Positions 46,052 through 54,371 of a stretch of 64,000 bases of DNA are shown here, piece after piece. The translations under genes were made by a program, and so were the position numbers. This DNA comes from Natroniella sp046097105 (GTDB lineage: Bacteria; Bacillota; Halanaerobiia; Halobacteroidales; Halobacteroidaceae): contig NZ_CP175562.1 of the NCBI RefSeq assembly GCF_046097105.1, positions 1,860,001 through 1,924,000 of the forward strand, given 5' to 3'. Under the pieces are notes generated by a model. That model saw only the letters and a list, made by a program, of their open reading frames with translations. It was not told the DNA's origin and ran no database searches. Every line of letters starts with the position of its first letter. Positions within the stretch are counted from its first letter, which is position 1.

Positions 46052-46090
46052 AAAAAAGCTGGTGCTTGATTAGAAAGCACCAGCTTTTTT
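46052..46090 (-). terminator. Bidirectional-looking terminator after the transglycosylase gene
   Basis: AAAAAAGCTGGTGCTT and its complement form a hairpin with A- and T-runs on both sides. It would stop minus-strand transcription from the transglycosylase gene before the peptide ABC promoter. Confidence 0.85.
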
Positions 46091-46152
46091 AGAGACTCAT
46101 TAAATTTTGTAAACCTTCATATTTTTATGGATCTGACCACAAATTATTTCAA

Positions 46153-46710
46153 TTAATCTCGATAAATATAACGATAAATTAAATGAGTTCTTACAACTCT
46201 ACTGACATATTTTCTTGTTTCAGCAAATGGAATTTGATTAATTGTTTCATATTTCCCATCCCACTGCTCTTCATACAACCACCTTTTCACATTCCCTTGG
46301 CCCCCATTATAAGCAGCAATTACCATCGTTCTATTATCAAACTGTTGTTGCAACTCTGCTAAATACCAACTACCATATTTAATATTGAGCTCTGGATCAT
46401 ACAAATCATCATTTGAAAATTGCTGATTATCCAATTTTTCAGCAATCCATAAGCCAGTCCGAGGCATAATCTGCATCAATCCACGAGCACCTTTAGCAGA
46501 AGTAGCTTGAGGTCTAAATTTACTCTCTACATAAATAACCGAAATAATTAAGTAAGGATCTAGATCATACTTTTTTGCCTCAGAAAATATCAACTCCTGA
46601 TAATCAAGTGGATAAACCAACTTTAAAATATCTTTGTGTGTTATGAATAAAAAGCTGCTCAGCAATAGAAAGATTAATAGCCATGCTATCTTTTTAAATT
46701 CAATTTTCAT
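46153..46710 (-). CDS. Soluble lytic murein transglycosylase-like protein
   Basis: 185 residues: an N-terminal membrane anchor or signal (about 6-24) and a Slt/goose-lysozyme domain. The catalytic Glu lies in ISVIYVESKFRP, followed by GARGLMQIMPRT and MVIAAYNGGQGNVKRW. It cleaves peptidoglycan at the periplasmic face. The start is ATG at 46710 with GGAG upstream. In Firmicutes this gene is often next to coaE, as here. Confidence 0.93.
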   Translation of the reverse strand: MKIEFKKIAWLLIFLLLSSFLFITHKDILKLVYPLDYQELIFSEAKKYDLDPYLIISVIYVESKFRPQATSAKGARGLMQIMPRTGLWIAEKLDNQQFSNDDLYDPELNIKYGSWYLAELQQQFDNRTMVIAAYNGGQGNVKRWLYEEQWDGKYETINQIPFAETRKYVSRVVRTHLIYRYIYRD

Positions 46711-46778
46711 AATCAACACTCCAATTCTTACAATTAAGGTAATTCCTTTAAAATATTATTGCCTGGAACATAATAATA

Positions 46779-47372
46779 TTAATTATTAGGTTTGACCTTA
46801 TTCCACAGCTGCCTTAATTCTTTTTTTAATTCTTTTTTAGTGACATTATTATCAATAATTATATCTGCATAAGCTTTCTTTTCAGCAAGTGGCATTTGAG
46901 ACTCAACCCTAGCCACTGCAGCTTGATAATCAAAATCATTTCTAGCCATTAATCTTTCAACTTGAACCTGTTTGGGAACATAGACCAACCAAACTTGTTC
47001 AAATAAATCTATCATTCCTGCTTCAATTAACAAAGGGACTTCAACTATAACTATTTCATTTTTCTGTTCTAACTTCTTTAACCGCTCCTTTATCTCCCTA
47101 ATAATAATCGGATGGGTCAGTTGATCTAATTTCTCTTTAGCATTAGAATCATTAAAGATAATCTCTCCTAATTTATCACGGTTAATTTGATTATTAGGTA
47201 ATAAAATATCTTCTCCAAAATATTTAACAACTCTCTGCCAAACCTCTTGTTGAGGCTCCATCAATCTATGAGCAATCTTATCAGCATCTAGTACTATCGC
47301 CCCTAATTCCTTTAAATAATTCGCAACCGTACTCTTGCCACTAGCAATCCCACCCGTTAAACCAATTTTCAA
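46779..47372 (-). CDS. coaE: Dephospho-CoA kinase
   Basis: Phosphorylates the 3'-hydroxyl of dephospho-CoA, the last step of coenzyme A synthesis. P-loop GLTGGIASGKST is at the N-terminus, LDADKIAHRL and VEVPLLIEAG follow, and the lid ARNDFDYQAAVARV is intact. 197 residues. The start is TTG with GGAGG 7 nt upstream. It lies between ytaF and the transglycosylase, in the usual polA-mutM-ytaF-coaE order of Firmicutes. Confidence 0.97.
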   Translation of the reverse strand: MKIGLTGGIASGKSTVANYLKELGAIVLDADKIAHRLMEPQQEVWQRVVKYFGEDILLPNNQINRDKLGEIIFNDSNAKEKLDQLTHPIIIREIKERLKKLEQKNEIVIVEVPLLIEAGMIDLFEQVWLVYVPKQVQVERLMARNDFDYQAAVARVESQMPLAEKKAYADIIIDNNVTKKELKKELRQLWNKVKPNN

Positions 47373-47393
47373 CTTAACTCCTCCTTTATCTAC

Positions 47394-48047
47394 TTACAAT
47401 AATTGAATCAATCCTAGTAAGATCAAGATTAATCCTGGTAATAACTTAACCTTATTACCAAATCTACTTAAGTTTATATTCTTACCCAGATGAATCCCTA
47501 GTAATAACAAGAAGAACTTACAGATAAAAGTAGAAACTGAGGTGAATAATGGTTGGTAGCCAGCTAATCCAGCTCCAATACCACCACCAAAAGCATCCAT
47601 AGCCAATGCAACTCCTAAGAAAACAGCCTCTTTTCTACTAATAGCTCCTGAATAGTCAAAGTCAGCCTTAACTGGCTCCTGTAAAATGTTTACAATTAGT
47701 CCTAAAGAGCTGATCCTGATACTCAATAATTCTTTAAAATCTAATTCAGCCCCCTCAATTTCATCGCTACTGTCTGCTAGTAAAATATGTAGTGATTGAT
47801 AGAATAACCAGATCCCAATTACAATTAAGATTAACCCTCCAACTCTCTCAGCCCAAACTGGAGAAATAAATGAAGTCAATACATTTCCTATACTCATTGC
47901 AATCATCATTGTAAATCCAGAAGCAATACTGATAATTAATAATGGTAATATATCAATCTTGATACCTTTTAGACCATAAGTAACCCCTACTGTAAAACCA
48001 TCTAAACTGACTGCAAACGCCAAGATAAAAGCAGCAATTAAATTAAT
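47394..48047 (-). CDS. ytaF: YtaF/MntP-like sporulation membrane protein
   Basis: About 217 residues with six hydrophobic segments and two related halves (AVSLDGFTVGVTYGLKGI near the start; ALAMDAFGGGIGAGLAGY in the second half), as in YtaF and the MntP manganese exporter. Aligned starts of the family need residues before the TTG at 48023. Reading back to an ATT codon at 48047 restores INLIAAFILAFAVSLDG, and a strong AGGGGGG is 6-7 nt before that ATT. A non-standard ATT start is therefore possible; otherwise TTG at 48023. Confidence 0.85.
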   Translation of the reverse strand: MNLIAAFILAFAVSLDGFTVGVTYGLKGIKIDILPLLIISIASGFTMMIAMSIGNVLTSFISPVWAERVGGLILIVIGIWLFYQSLHILLADSSDEIEGAELDFKELLSIRISSLGLIVNILQEPVKADFDYSGAISRKEAVFLGVALAMDAFGGGIGAGLAGYQPLFTSVSTFICKFFLLLLGIHLGKNINLSRFGNKVKLLPGLILILLGLIQLL

Positions 48048-48100
48048 AGTTATCCCCCCTTTTTTCTTTTATATATATGCCAAAGGGGGATAAGCCGTGA

Positions 48101-49960
48101 TTAAATAACCTCTTCCCAACGATGATAATGCTTTTCTAATTCTTTTTGAACCTCTTCATATTCCTCAGTTAAATCTGCTACTTTTTTGGGATCAGCATAA
48201 ATATCTTCAGAACCCAGCTTAGTTTCTAATTCTTCAACTCGCTCTTCTAGCTCTACTATCTTTTCTTCTAATTTCTCTACATTAACCTCATTTTGTTTAT
48301 TAGTAGACCTTTTTATCTCTTTTTCTTCTCTTATTTCTTTTTGAAGCTCCCGCTCTCGAAACTCCTCTCTTTTTAACTCTTCTCTATAATCTGAATAAGT
48401 ACCTATATATTCAGTTAGTTTACCATCTTTAAGAGAGAATATTTTATTAACTAATCGATCTAAAAAATAACGGTCATGAGAAATAACTAAAATAGTCCCA
48501 GGATAATCAGCCAATGCCTCCTCTAATAACTCCTTGGCATCAATATCTAAATGGTTGGTCGGTTCATCTAATAATAGTAGATTAAAATCCTGAATAGATA
48601 ACTTAGCCAAGGATAGTCTTGCTTTTTCCCCTCCACTTAGCATCTCTACTGTTTTAAATACATCCTCTTCCTTGAACAAAAAACGGGCCAACACCTTACG
48701 AGCTTGGCTGGTAGTTACTCCTTTAACCTTTTGTAACTCCTCAATAAGATTATTCTCTAAGCTCAAATCTTCATGCTCTTGTTGATAATAACCAACTTTG
48801 ACCTTACTACCCCACCTAGTTTGACCTTTATCTGGTTTAATATCTGCTAATAATAACCGAAAAAGAGTCGATTTACCACTACCATTTGGCCCGACTAAAG
48901 CAATCTTTTCACCACGATAAATCTTAAAATCAATCTTTTCAAAGAGCTTTTCATTCTCAAACGATTTCTTCAACCCTTCTACCCTTAAGACCTCTTCTCC
49001 ACTATTAGTCTTCAGCTTAAAATCAATCTTTGGTTTATCTAATGTAGGAGGGGGAGGAATCTTAACCATCCTATCCAACTGCTTTTGCCTGCCTCGAGCT
49101 TGTTTAGCATCGACTCCAGCCTTATTTTTACGAATATAAGCTTCCATCTTTTTTATCTTCTTTTGTTGTTGTTTATATTCTCTCTCCCAAGTCAATAGCC
49201 TTCTTGGTTTTTCTTCCAAATAAAAGGAGTAATTGCCCCTATATTGCTCCAACCTGCCTGCTTCCAACTCCCAGATTCGATTAACAACTTGATCTAAAAA
49301 GTATCGATCATGGGCTATCACTACAACTGCTCCCTCATATTCTTGTAAATAATCCTCCAACCATTCCTTAGCTTCTAAGTCAAGATGATTTGTAGGCTCG
49401 TCTAATAGTAATAACTCAGGTTGTTGTAACAAAAGTTTGGCTAACGCCGCCCTTGTCTTTTCTCCACCACTAAAAGAATCTATCCTCCTTGACCAATCAC
49501 TTTCAGCAAACCCCAAACCACGTAAGACTCCTTTGATCTGGCTTTGGTATTGATAACCTTCCTTCCTTTCATACTCTTCTCGCAAGCGACTATACTTATT
49601 CATCACCTGCTCTAGAACGGATCCTTCTACTTGGCTCATCTTAACTTCTAGTTGATTTAATTTCTCTTCTAACTCAAATAGTTCCTGATAAACTCCTAAT
49701 AATTCATCATATAACTTATTACCCAAATTGAGCCCAAAATTTTGGGCCAAATAACCGACCTCTAAATCATTAGCAACCAGAATCTCCCCTTGATCCAAAG
49801 ATTCCTGCCCAGTCAATACCTTCATTAAAGTCGACTTCCCAGTTCCATTGGCCCCAATCAACCCAACTCTATCCCGTTTTTGAATCTGTAACGAAACATC
49901 TTGAAATATTAATTTTTCTGGATAAACCTTGGTTGCTTGCTTTAACTGTAATAATGCCAT
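48101..49960 (-). CDS. ABC-F family ATPase
   Basis: 619 residues with two ABC domains and no membrane part. First: GANGTGKST, FSGGEKTRAALAKLL, LLLLDEPTNHLD. Second: GPNGSGKST, LSGGEKARLSLAKL, LLLLDEPTNHLD. They are joined by a basic linker (about 230-310), and there is a charged C-terminal coiled coil (about 540-619). Such proteins act on the ribosome E site; the Uup/YdiF-like subgroup fits best, but subgroup is not certain. It lies directly after mutM. Confidence 0.93.
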   Translation of the reverse strand: MALLQLKQATKVYPEKLIFQDVSLQIQKRDRVGLIGANGTGKSTLMKVLTGQESLDQGEILVANDLEVGYLAQNFGLNLGNKLYDELLGVYQELFELEEKLNQLEVKMSQVEGSVLEQVMNKYSRLREEYERKEGYQYQSQIKGVLRGLGFAESDWSRRIDSFSGGEKTRAALAKLLLQQPELLLLDEPTNHLDLEAKEWLEDYLQEYEGAVVVIAHDRYFLDQVVNRIWELEAGRLEQYRGNYSFYLEEKPRRLLTWEREYKQQQKKIKKMEAYIRKNKAGVDAKQARGRQKQLDRMVKIPPPPTLDKPKIDFKLKTNSGEEVLRVEGLKKSFENEKLFEKIDFKIYRGEKIALVGPNGSGKSTLFRLLLADIKPDKGQTRWGSKVKVGYYQQEHEDLSLENNLIEELQKVKGVTTSQARKVLARFLFKEEDVFKTVEMLSGGEKARLSLAKLSIQDFNLLLLDEPTNHLDIDAKELLEEALADYPGTILVISHDRYFLDRLVNKIFSLKDGKLTEYIGTYSDYREELKREEFRERELQKEIREEKEIKRSTNKQNEVNVEKLEEKIVELEERVEELETKLGSEDIYADPKKVADLTEEYEEVQKELEKHYHRWEEVI

Positions 49961-49966
49961 CCTAAT

Positions 49967-50794
49967 TTATTCCTCCTGTTGTTGACAATCGGGACAAAAA
50001 TAAGAACTACGCCCCCCTACTTTAATTCGTTTTAAACTACTACCACATCTTCTACACTCTTCACCTTCTCGGTCATAAACCCGTAAATAATTTTGGTAAT
50101 TACCGGCCTGTCCACTAGCATCTACATAATCCCATTTAGTTGTCCCACGCTGTTCAATCCCTTCACTTAGCACCTTCCTAATTGCTCGATAAAGCTTTTC
50201 AACCTCTCTTTCAGTTAAGGTGTCAGCTGTCCTTAAAGGATGTATTTGAGCTAAATATAAACTCTCATCAACATAAATATTACCTAAGCCAGCTAAAAAC
50301 CTTTGGTTCAGTAATAATGGTTTGATCCTACCTCGCCGAGAAGATATCATTTTTTCAAATCTAGTTACTGTAAACTCTGCTGTCAACGGCTCTGGCCCTA
50401 ACTTAGTTAAACTACCAGCTTCTTGTAAATCTTTAACTAAATAAGTCCTAGTAAATTTTCTCTTACTACCTAATCTTAACTCATCACCATTTTTAAATTT
50501 CAAAAAAATATAATCATACTTATCACCCGAATCACCCTGTGAAGCATAAACAAAGCGCCCGGTCATTCTTAAATGGGTCACTAAATAGTATTCATTATCA
50601 AATTCAATCATAATATACTTTCCTCTTCTGCTAACCTTCTTAATAGAACTCCCTCTCAAAATCTTCTTAAATTCATTTGACTTAGGCTTAGCTATCAACT
50701 TCTCATTTTTAATTTTCACATCCGCAATTACCTGTTTTATAATTAATGGCTGTAATGTATCAACTACCGTCTGTACCTCTGGCAATTCAGGCAC
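49967..50794 (-). CDS. mutM: Formamidopyrimidine-DNA glycosylase
   Basis: Excises 8-oxoguanine and formamidopyrimidines and nicks the site. After Met removal it starts PELPEVQT, giving catalytic Pro1 and Glu2. The H2TH region is in FLAGLGNIYVDESL, and the zinc finger has CxxC pairs (CRRCGSS and CPDC). 275 residues. GTG start with AAAGGAGG upstream. It follows polA-tldD-tldE and the two small genes in the same direction. Confidence 0.97.
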   Translation of the reverse strand: MPELPEVQTVVDTLQPLIIKQVIADVKIKNEKLIAKPKSNEFKKILRGSSIKKVSRRGKYIMIEFDNEYYLVTHLRMTGRFVYASQGDSGDKYDYIFLKFKNGDELRLGSKRKFTRTYLVKDLQEAGSLTKLGPEPLTAEFTVTRFEKMISSRRGRIKPLLLNQRFLAGLGNIYVDESLYLAQIHPLRTADTLTEREVEKLYRAIRKVLSEGIEQRGTTKWDYVDASGQAGNYQNYLRVYDREGEECRRCGSSLKRIKVGGRSSYFCPDCQQQEE

Positions 50795-50898
50795 TTTATT
50801 TCCTCCTTTAGCAAATACTTAATAACTAACCTTGCTCTTTAAGAGTTGAAGAGTAAAATCTTTATCTTCTATTTTTTAACTCTTCCCAGCACTCAATA

Positions 50899-51309
50899 TT
50901 AAAAGTTTTCTTCTAACATCTCCCATAACTCTATATCAGTCTTTTTCAATGATAACGGTTTGAAATTATGATTAACAAAAACATGAACTGTATTCCCCGT
51001 TGTTAATAACTTACCATCTTCATTACGAACTATCTTATAATCAAAAGCTATTCTTGTCTGTTTAAATTCCTTTACTTTTACATAAACATCAATTAAATCA
51101 TCATAATAAGCTGGAGCATGATATTTACAGTTTGACTCCACTACTGCCAAAACAACCCCTCGCTCTTCTATCTCTTTATAATTAAATTCTAGTTGACGAA
51201 ACATTTCTGCCCTGCCTACTTCAAACCAATGTAAGTAATTAGAATGATAAACTACTCCCATTTTATCAGTTTCTTGATAACTAACCCTAATTTGATGACT
51301 AAATTCCAT
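50899..51309 (-). CDS. YbgC/FadM-type acyl-CoA thioesterase
   Basis: A 136-residue hot-dog fold protein. The active-site motif YQETDKMGVVYHSNYLHWFE (residues 10-29) has the conserved Asp, and EVGRAEMFRQ follows. The family hydrolyses short acyl-CoA or acyl-ACP thioesters; the substrate here is unknown. The Shine-Dalgarno GGGGGATG is well placed. Confidence 0.92.
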   Translation of the reverse strand: MEFSHQIRVSYQETDKMGVVYHSNYLHWFEVGRAEMFRQLEFNYKEIEERGVVLAVVESNCKYHAPAYYDDLIDVYVKVKEFKQTRIAFDYKIVRNEDGKLLTTGNTVHVFVNHNFKPLSLKKTDIELWEMLEENF

Positions 51310-51342
51310 CTTTTCATCCCCCTATTTTTAAATTTAATTAAT

Positions 51343-51364
51343 AGTAGGGGCCAACGCCCCTACT
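51343..51364 (-). terminator. Small GC-rich terminator hairpin
   Basis: AGTAGGGGC with GCCCCTACT around CAAC, 3 bp past the stop of the small gene at 51367; a weak T-run (TATTAATTAAATTT) follows on the minus strand. The top arm includes the GGGCCAAC octamer. Confidence 0.6.
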
Positions 51365-51366
51365 GA

Positions 51367-51573
51367 TCAATAATCAAACTCATCTAATAACCCATTTAAT
51401 TGCTGATTTAGTTCAATTGAAGCCTCTTCATAACCATTAAAACCCTCTTCCTCAACTGCCGAAGTAGTAGCACAAGAAGTACAGCGGACAGTTAAATAAT
51501 CAGAATTGAGACCAACTACTTCATGTAATGTATCCTCATAACAGATTGAACAATTATATAACCTTAAATCCAC
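51367..51573 (-). CDS. Small zinc-ribbon-like protein
   Basis: About 68 residues, not recognised. Two Cys pairs (NCSIC and CTSC, about 20 residues apart) suggest a zinc ribbon; the C-terminal half is acidic (EEEGFNGYEEASIE...). GTG at 51573 has GGAG 8 nt upstream and is preferred over GTG at 51582. It lies between the tldE and thioesterase genes. Confidence 0.65.
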   Translation of the reverse strand: MDLRLYNCSICYEDTLHEVVGLNSDYLTVRCTSCATTSAVEEEGFNGYEEASIELNQQLNGLLDEFDY

Positions 51574-51628
51574 TCTGACCACTCCTTTCGTTTATAGGTT
51601 GCACAATTTCAAAAGGAGTATTCAGAAT

Positions 51629-52975
51629 TTAAGAACCACTAATTGCTAACTCTTTAACCCTAAAGGTAGGAGTAGCAAAAGAACCAATCAATGGATTAAA
51701 CTTAAGATCATTTCCTAGTTGATCAATATCCTTTAAAAAATCAATCAAGTTACCAGCTATTGTGATCTCACTGACAGCTCCTTTAATCTCACCATCTTCA
51801 ATCCACTGACCTGTCGCACCTACAGAGAAATCACCTGAAATTGGGTTGGCTCCCCCAGTTACTAAACCAGAAACTTTATGGACATAAAAACCATTATCCA
51901 CCCCAGCAATAATATCTGCTGGATCCTGATCACCTGGTGCTAAATAGAAATTACTGGGTGATACACCAGGAATCCCTCGATAAGAACCACGTTCAGCATT
52001 ACCAGTAGATTTAACCCCATCTTTATTGGCAGTATAAGTATCATATAGATAATTGGTCAAGACACCATCTTTAATAATATCGGTTGGAGTTGAAGGAACA
52101 CCTTCACTATCAAAAGGAGCAGTTGCTAATCCTTCTTCTAATAACCCATTATCGATAATATTGACATTTTCAGCTGCTACAAGCTGATCTAACTTATCAG
52201 CAAAAAGAGATCGCCCCTTTTGTACTGCTTCTGCTGTTAATGCTTGGGATAAGACATACATAAACATACTTCCAACCTTAGAGGTAAAGACAACCGGCGC
52301 CTTTTGAGATTCAACTTGCTTGGCCCCTAATAATTCAATAGCATTTTGAGCTGCCTCTTCTCCAGTAACAATCGGTGTTAATTCAGATAATGAACGACCA
52401 TATGAAAGAGCTATCCCCGTCTGTTGGTCATCTTCTTGGCTAGCCTTAACATATAAGTAAGCATAGCAATCATTCGTTTTATAACTTTCATGTAGTCCAT
52501 TCGAATTAGCAATCGTTACCTCTGTAATATAATCACCATAATTAGCACTTAAGACTGCATCAATCTGCTCACTATAATTTAAGGCTGCTTCTTCCATCTC
52601 TAATATTAGTGCAATTTTATCCTCAATCTCACTCTTCTCTAGAGCTGGATCGTAAATATCAAGTCCTTGATATTGATAATCTCCCTTTGGTAAGGTACGA
52701 TAATGATCTTCCGTAGCTACTTCAGCATTAGCAATTGCTTCTTTAATTACTTCTTCTAATGAATCTTGATTGAAGTTAGCAGTATATGCAAATCCCATCT
52801 TATTATCAACAAAGATTCTAATCCCTAGCCCTTTAGCATGAGCTGCTTCTAGAGATTCTACCTCTCCTTGATAAACTTCAAGATCATTAGTAGTTGAAGT
52901 CTCATAATATAATTCAACATCCTCTGCTCCAAATTTTTGTGCTTTAGTAATTAACTCTTTCAAATCAAGGCTCAT
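51629..52975 (-). CDS. tldE: TldE/PmbA, partner of the TldD metalloprotease
   Basis: About 448 residues of the TldD/PmbA fold. It lacks the HExxxH metal motif and so is the non-catalytic or regulatory partner. Typical are GLGIRIFVDNKMGFAYT, DSEGVPSTPTDIIKDG and the C-terminal SGDFSVGATGQWIEDG. The start at 52975 (MSLDLKEL) has GGGGGAG upstream and begins just before the tldD stop. The complex degrades unfolded or modified peptides. Confidence 0.94.
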   Translation of the reverse strand: MSLDLKELITKAQKFGAEDVELYYETSTTNDLEVYQGEVESLEAAHAKGLGIRIFVDNKMGFAYTANFNQDSLEEVIKEAIANAEVATEDHYRTLPKGDYQYQGLDIYDPALEKSEIEDKIALILEMEEAALNYSEQIDAVLSANYGDYITEVTIANSNGLHESYKTNDCYAYLYVKASQEDDQQTGIALSYGRSLSELTPIVTGEEAAQNAIELLGAKQVESQKAPVVFTSKVGSMFMYVLSQALTAEAVQKGRSLFADKLDQLVAAENVNIIDNGLLEEGLATAPFDSEGVPSTPTDIIKDGVLTNYLYDTYTANKDGVKSTGNAERGSYRGIPGVSPSNFYLAPGDQDPADIIAGVDNGFYVHKVSGLVTGGANPISGDFSVGATGQWIEDGEIKGAVSEITIAGNLIDFLKDIDQLGNDLKFNPLIGSFATPTFRVKELAISGS

Positions 52976-52976
52976 C

Positions 52977-54371
52977 TTACTCCCCCTTCCTTTCTGTACC
53001 ACCAACAGTAATTTCGTCAACTAGTAATGTCGGCTGCCCAACTGCTGCTGGAATACTTTGTCCAGCTTTACCACACATTCCAGGGGCCAACTTGAGATCA
53101 TTACCGACCATCGAAATCTTCTGTAAAACATCTATCCCCTTACCGATCAAGGTAGCTCCTCTAACAGGTTCAGCTAACTGACCATTTTTAATCATATATC
53201 CTTCAGCAACGGTAAAAACAAACTCTCCTGTTGCCGTCTCTACCTGTCCACCACTCAGCTTCTTAGCATATAACCCATCATCAACAGCTGTGATGATCTC
53301 TTCTGGATCAAAATCACCCGCTTCAATAAAGGTATTACTCATCCGTGGAACTGGCAGTGATTGATAAGAATCCCTTCTTCCATTACCGGTTGACGCTCGC
53401 TCATCTTTTCGAGCAGTCTTTAGGTCATACATATAATCTTTTAATATTCCATCTTCAATTAACACTGTCCGTTCAGCCTGTTGGCCCTCATCATCAATCC
53501 CAAAAGAGCCCCAACCATTCTTAATTGTAGCATCATCAACAGCAGTTACTACTTTAGAAGCAACCTGCTTACCAACTTGCCCAGCAAAGACAGAAGAGTT
53601 CTTTTGAACTAGATCGGCCTCTAAGCCATGGCCACACGCCTCATGGAATAAAACTCCACCAAAACCGTGATTGATTACTACTGGCATTTTACCAGATGGA
53701 GCAGATTTGGCCCCAAGCATTGTTACCGCTTGCCTGGCTGCCTCTTCACCTAACTTCTGCGGTGGATATTGATCAAATAATTCAAATCCAACCTGTAATC
53801 CAGGACTTTCACTACCGGTCTGAATCTTCTCGCCATCACTAGCAATAGCCTTAACTCTCATCCTAGTATGAATCCGTTCATCTTCAACATATAAGCCATC
53901 TGAATCAGCAATCATAATCTCTTGGGTATTATCAGCATAACTGATTATTACCTGCCTGATATTATCATCATAATTTAAAGCAGCTTGATTTGCTTCCTTC
54001 ATCAACTCTGCTTTCTTCTTCTTAGCAACCTCTTCAGGCCTAATCTGAACTGGATGAACTTGATTAATAGTCCCTTTTCTTAAGTCGGTAATTGTTACTT
54101 TATTTTGACCTTGGCTTGCTGCTCCAGCAACCTTAGCAGTCTGTAATAAAGACTCTTTCGTTAGATCATCTGTATATGCATAAGAGACCTTATCTCCACT
54201 TAAGACTCGGATCCCAATTCCAAGATCATAGCCCGTCTTGACCCGCTCTAATTTAGAATTTTCCAATACTAAGGAATTGCTTTTAGCATTCTCAAAGAAG
54301 ACTTCAGCAAAATCACCACCCCCTTCTAAAGCAACCTGTAATAACTGCCTAACCAACTTAGTTGATAACAT
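52977..54371 (-). CDS. tldD: TldD metalloprotease
   Basis: About 464 residues. The zinc motif FHEACGHGLEAD (HExxxH) is in the middle of the protein, with GGVL before it and SSVFAGQVGKQVAS after it. The C-terminal GEFVFTVAEGYMI and LIGKGIDVL are standard. ATG at 54371 follows GGGGAGAAAGAG and overlaps the polA end by 14 bp. It acts with TldE, whose gene follows at once. Confidence 0.96.
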   Translation of the reverse strand: MLSTKLVRQLLQVALEGGGDFAEVFFENAKSNSLVLENSKLERVKTGYDLGIGIRVLSGDKVSYAYTDDLTKESLLQTAKVAGAASQGQNKVTITDLRKGTINQVHPVQIRPEEVAKKKKAELMKEANQAALNYDDNIRQVIISYADNTQEIMIADSDGLYVEDERIHTRMRVKAIASDGEKIQTGSESPGLQVGFELFDQYPPQKLGEEAARQAVTMLGAKSAPSGKMPVVINHGFGGVLFHEACGHGLEADLVQKNSSVFAGQVGKQVASKVVTAVDDATIKNGWGSFGIDDEGQQAERTVLIEDGILKDYMYDLKTARKDERASTGNGRRDSYQSLPVPRMSNTFIEAGDFDPEEIITAVDDGLYAKKLSGGQVETATGEFVFTVAEGYMIKNGQLAEPVRGATLIGKGIDVLQKISMVGNDLKLAPGMCGKAGQSIPAAVGQPTLLVDEITVGGTERKGE

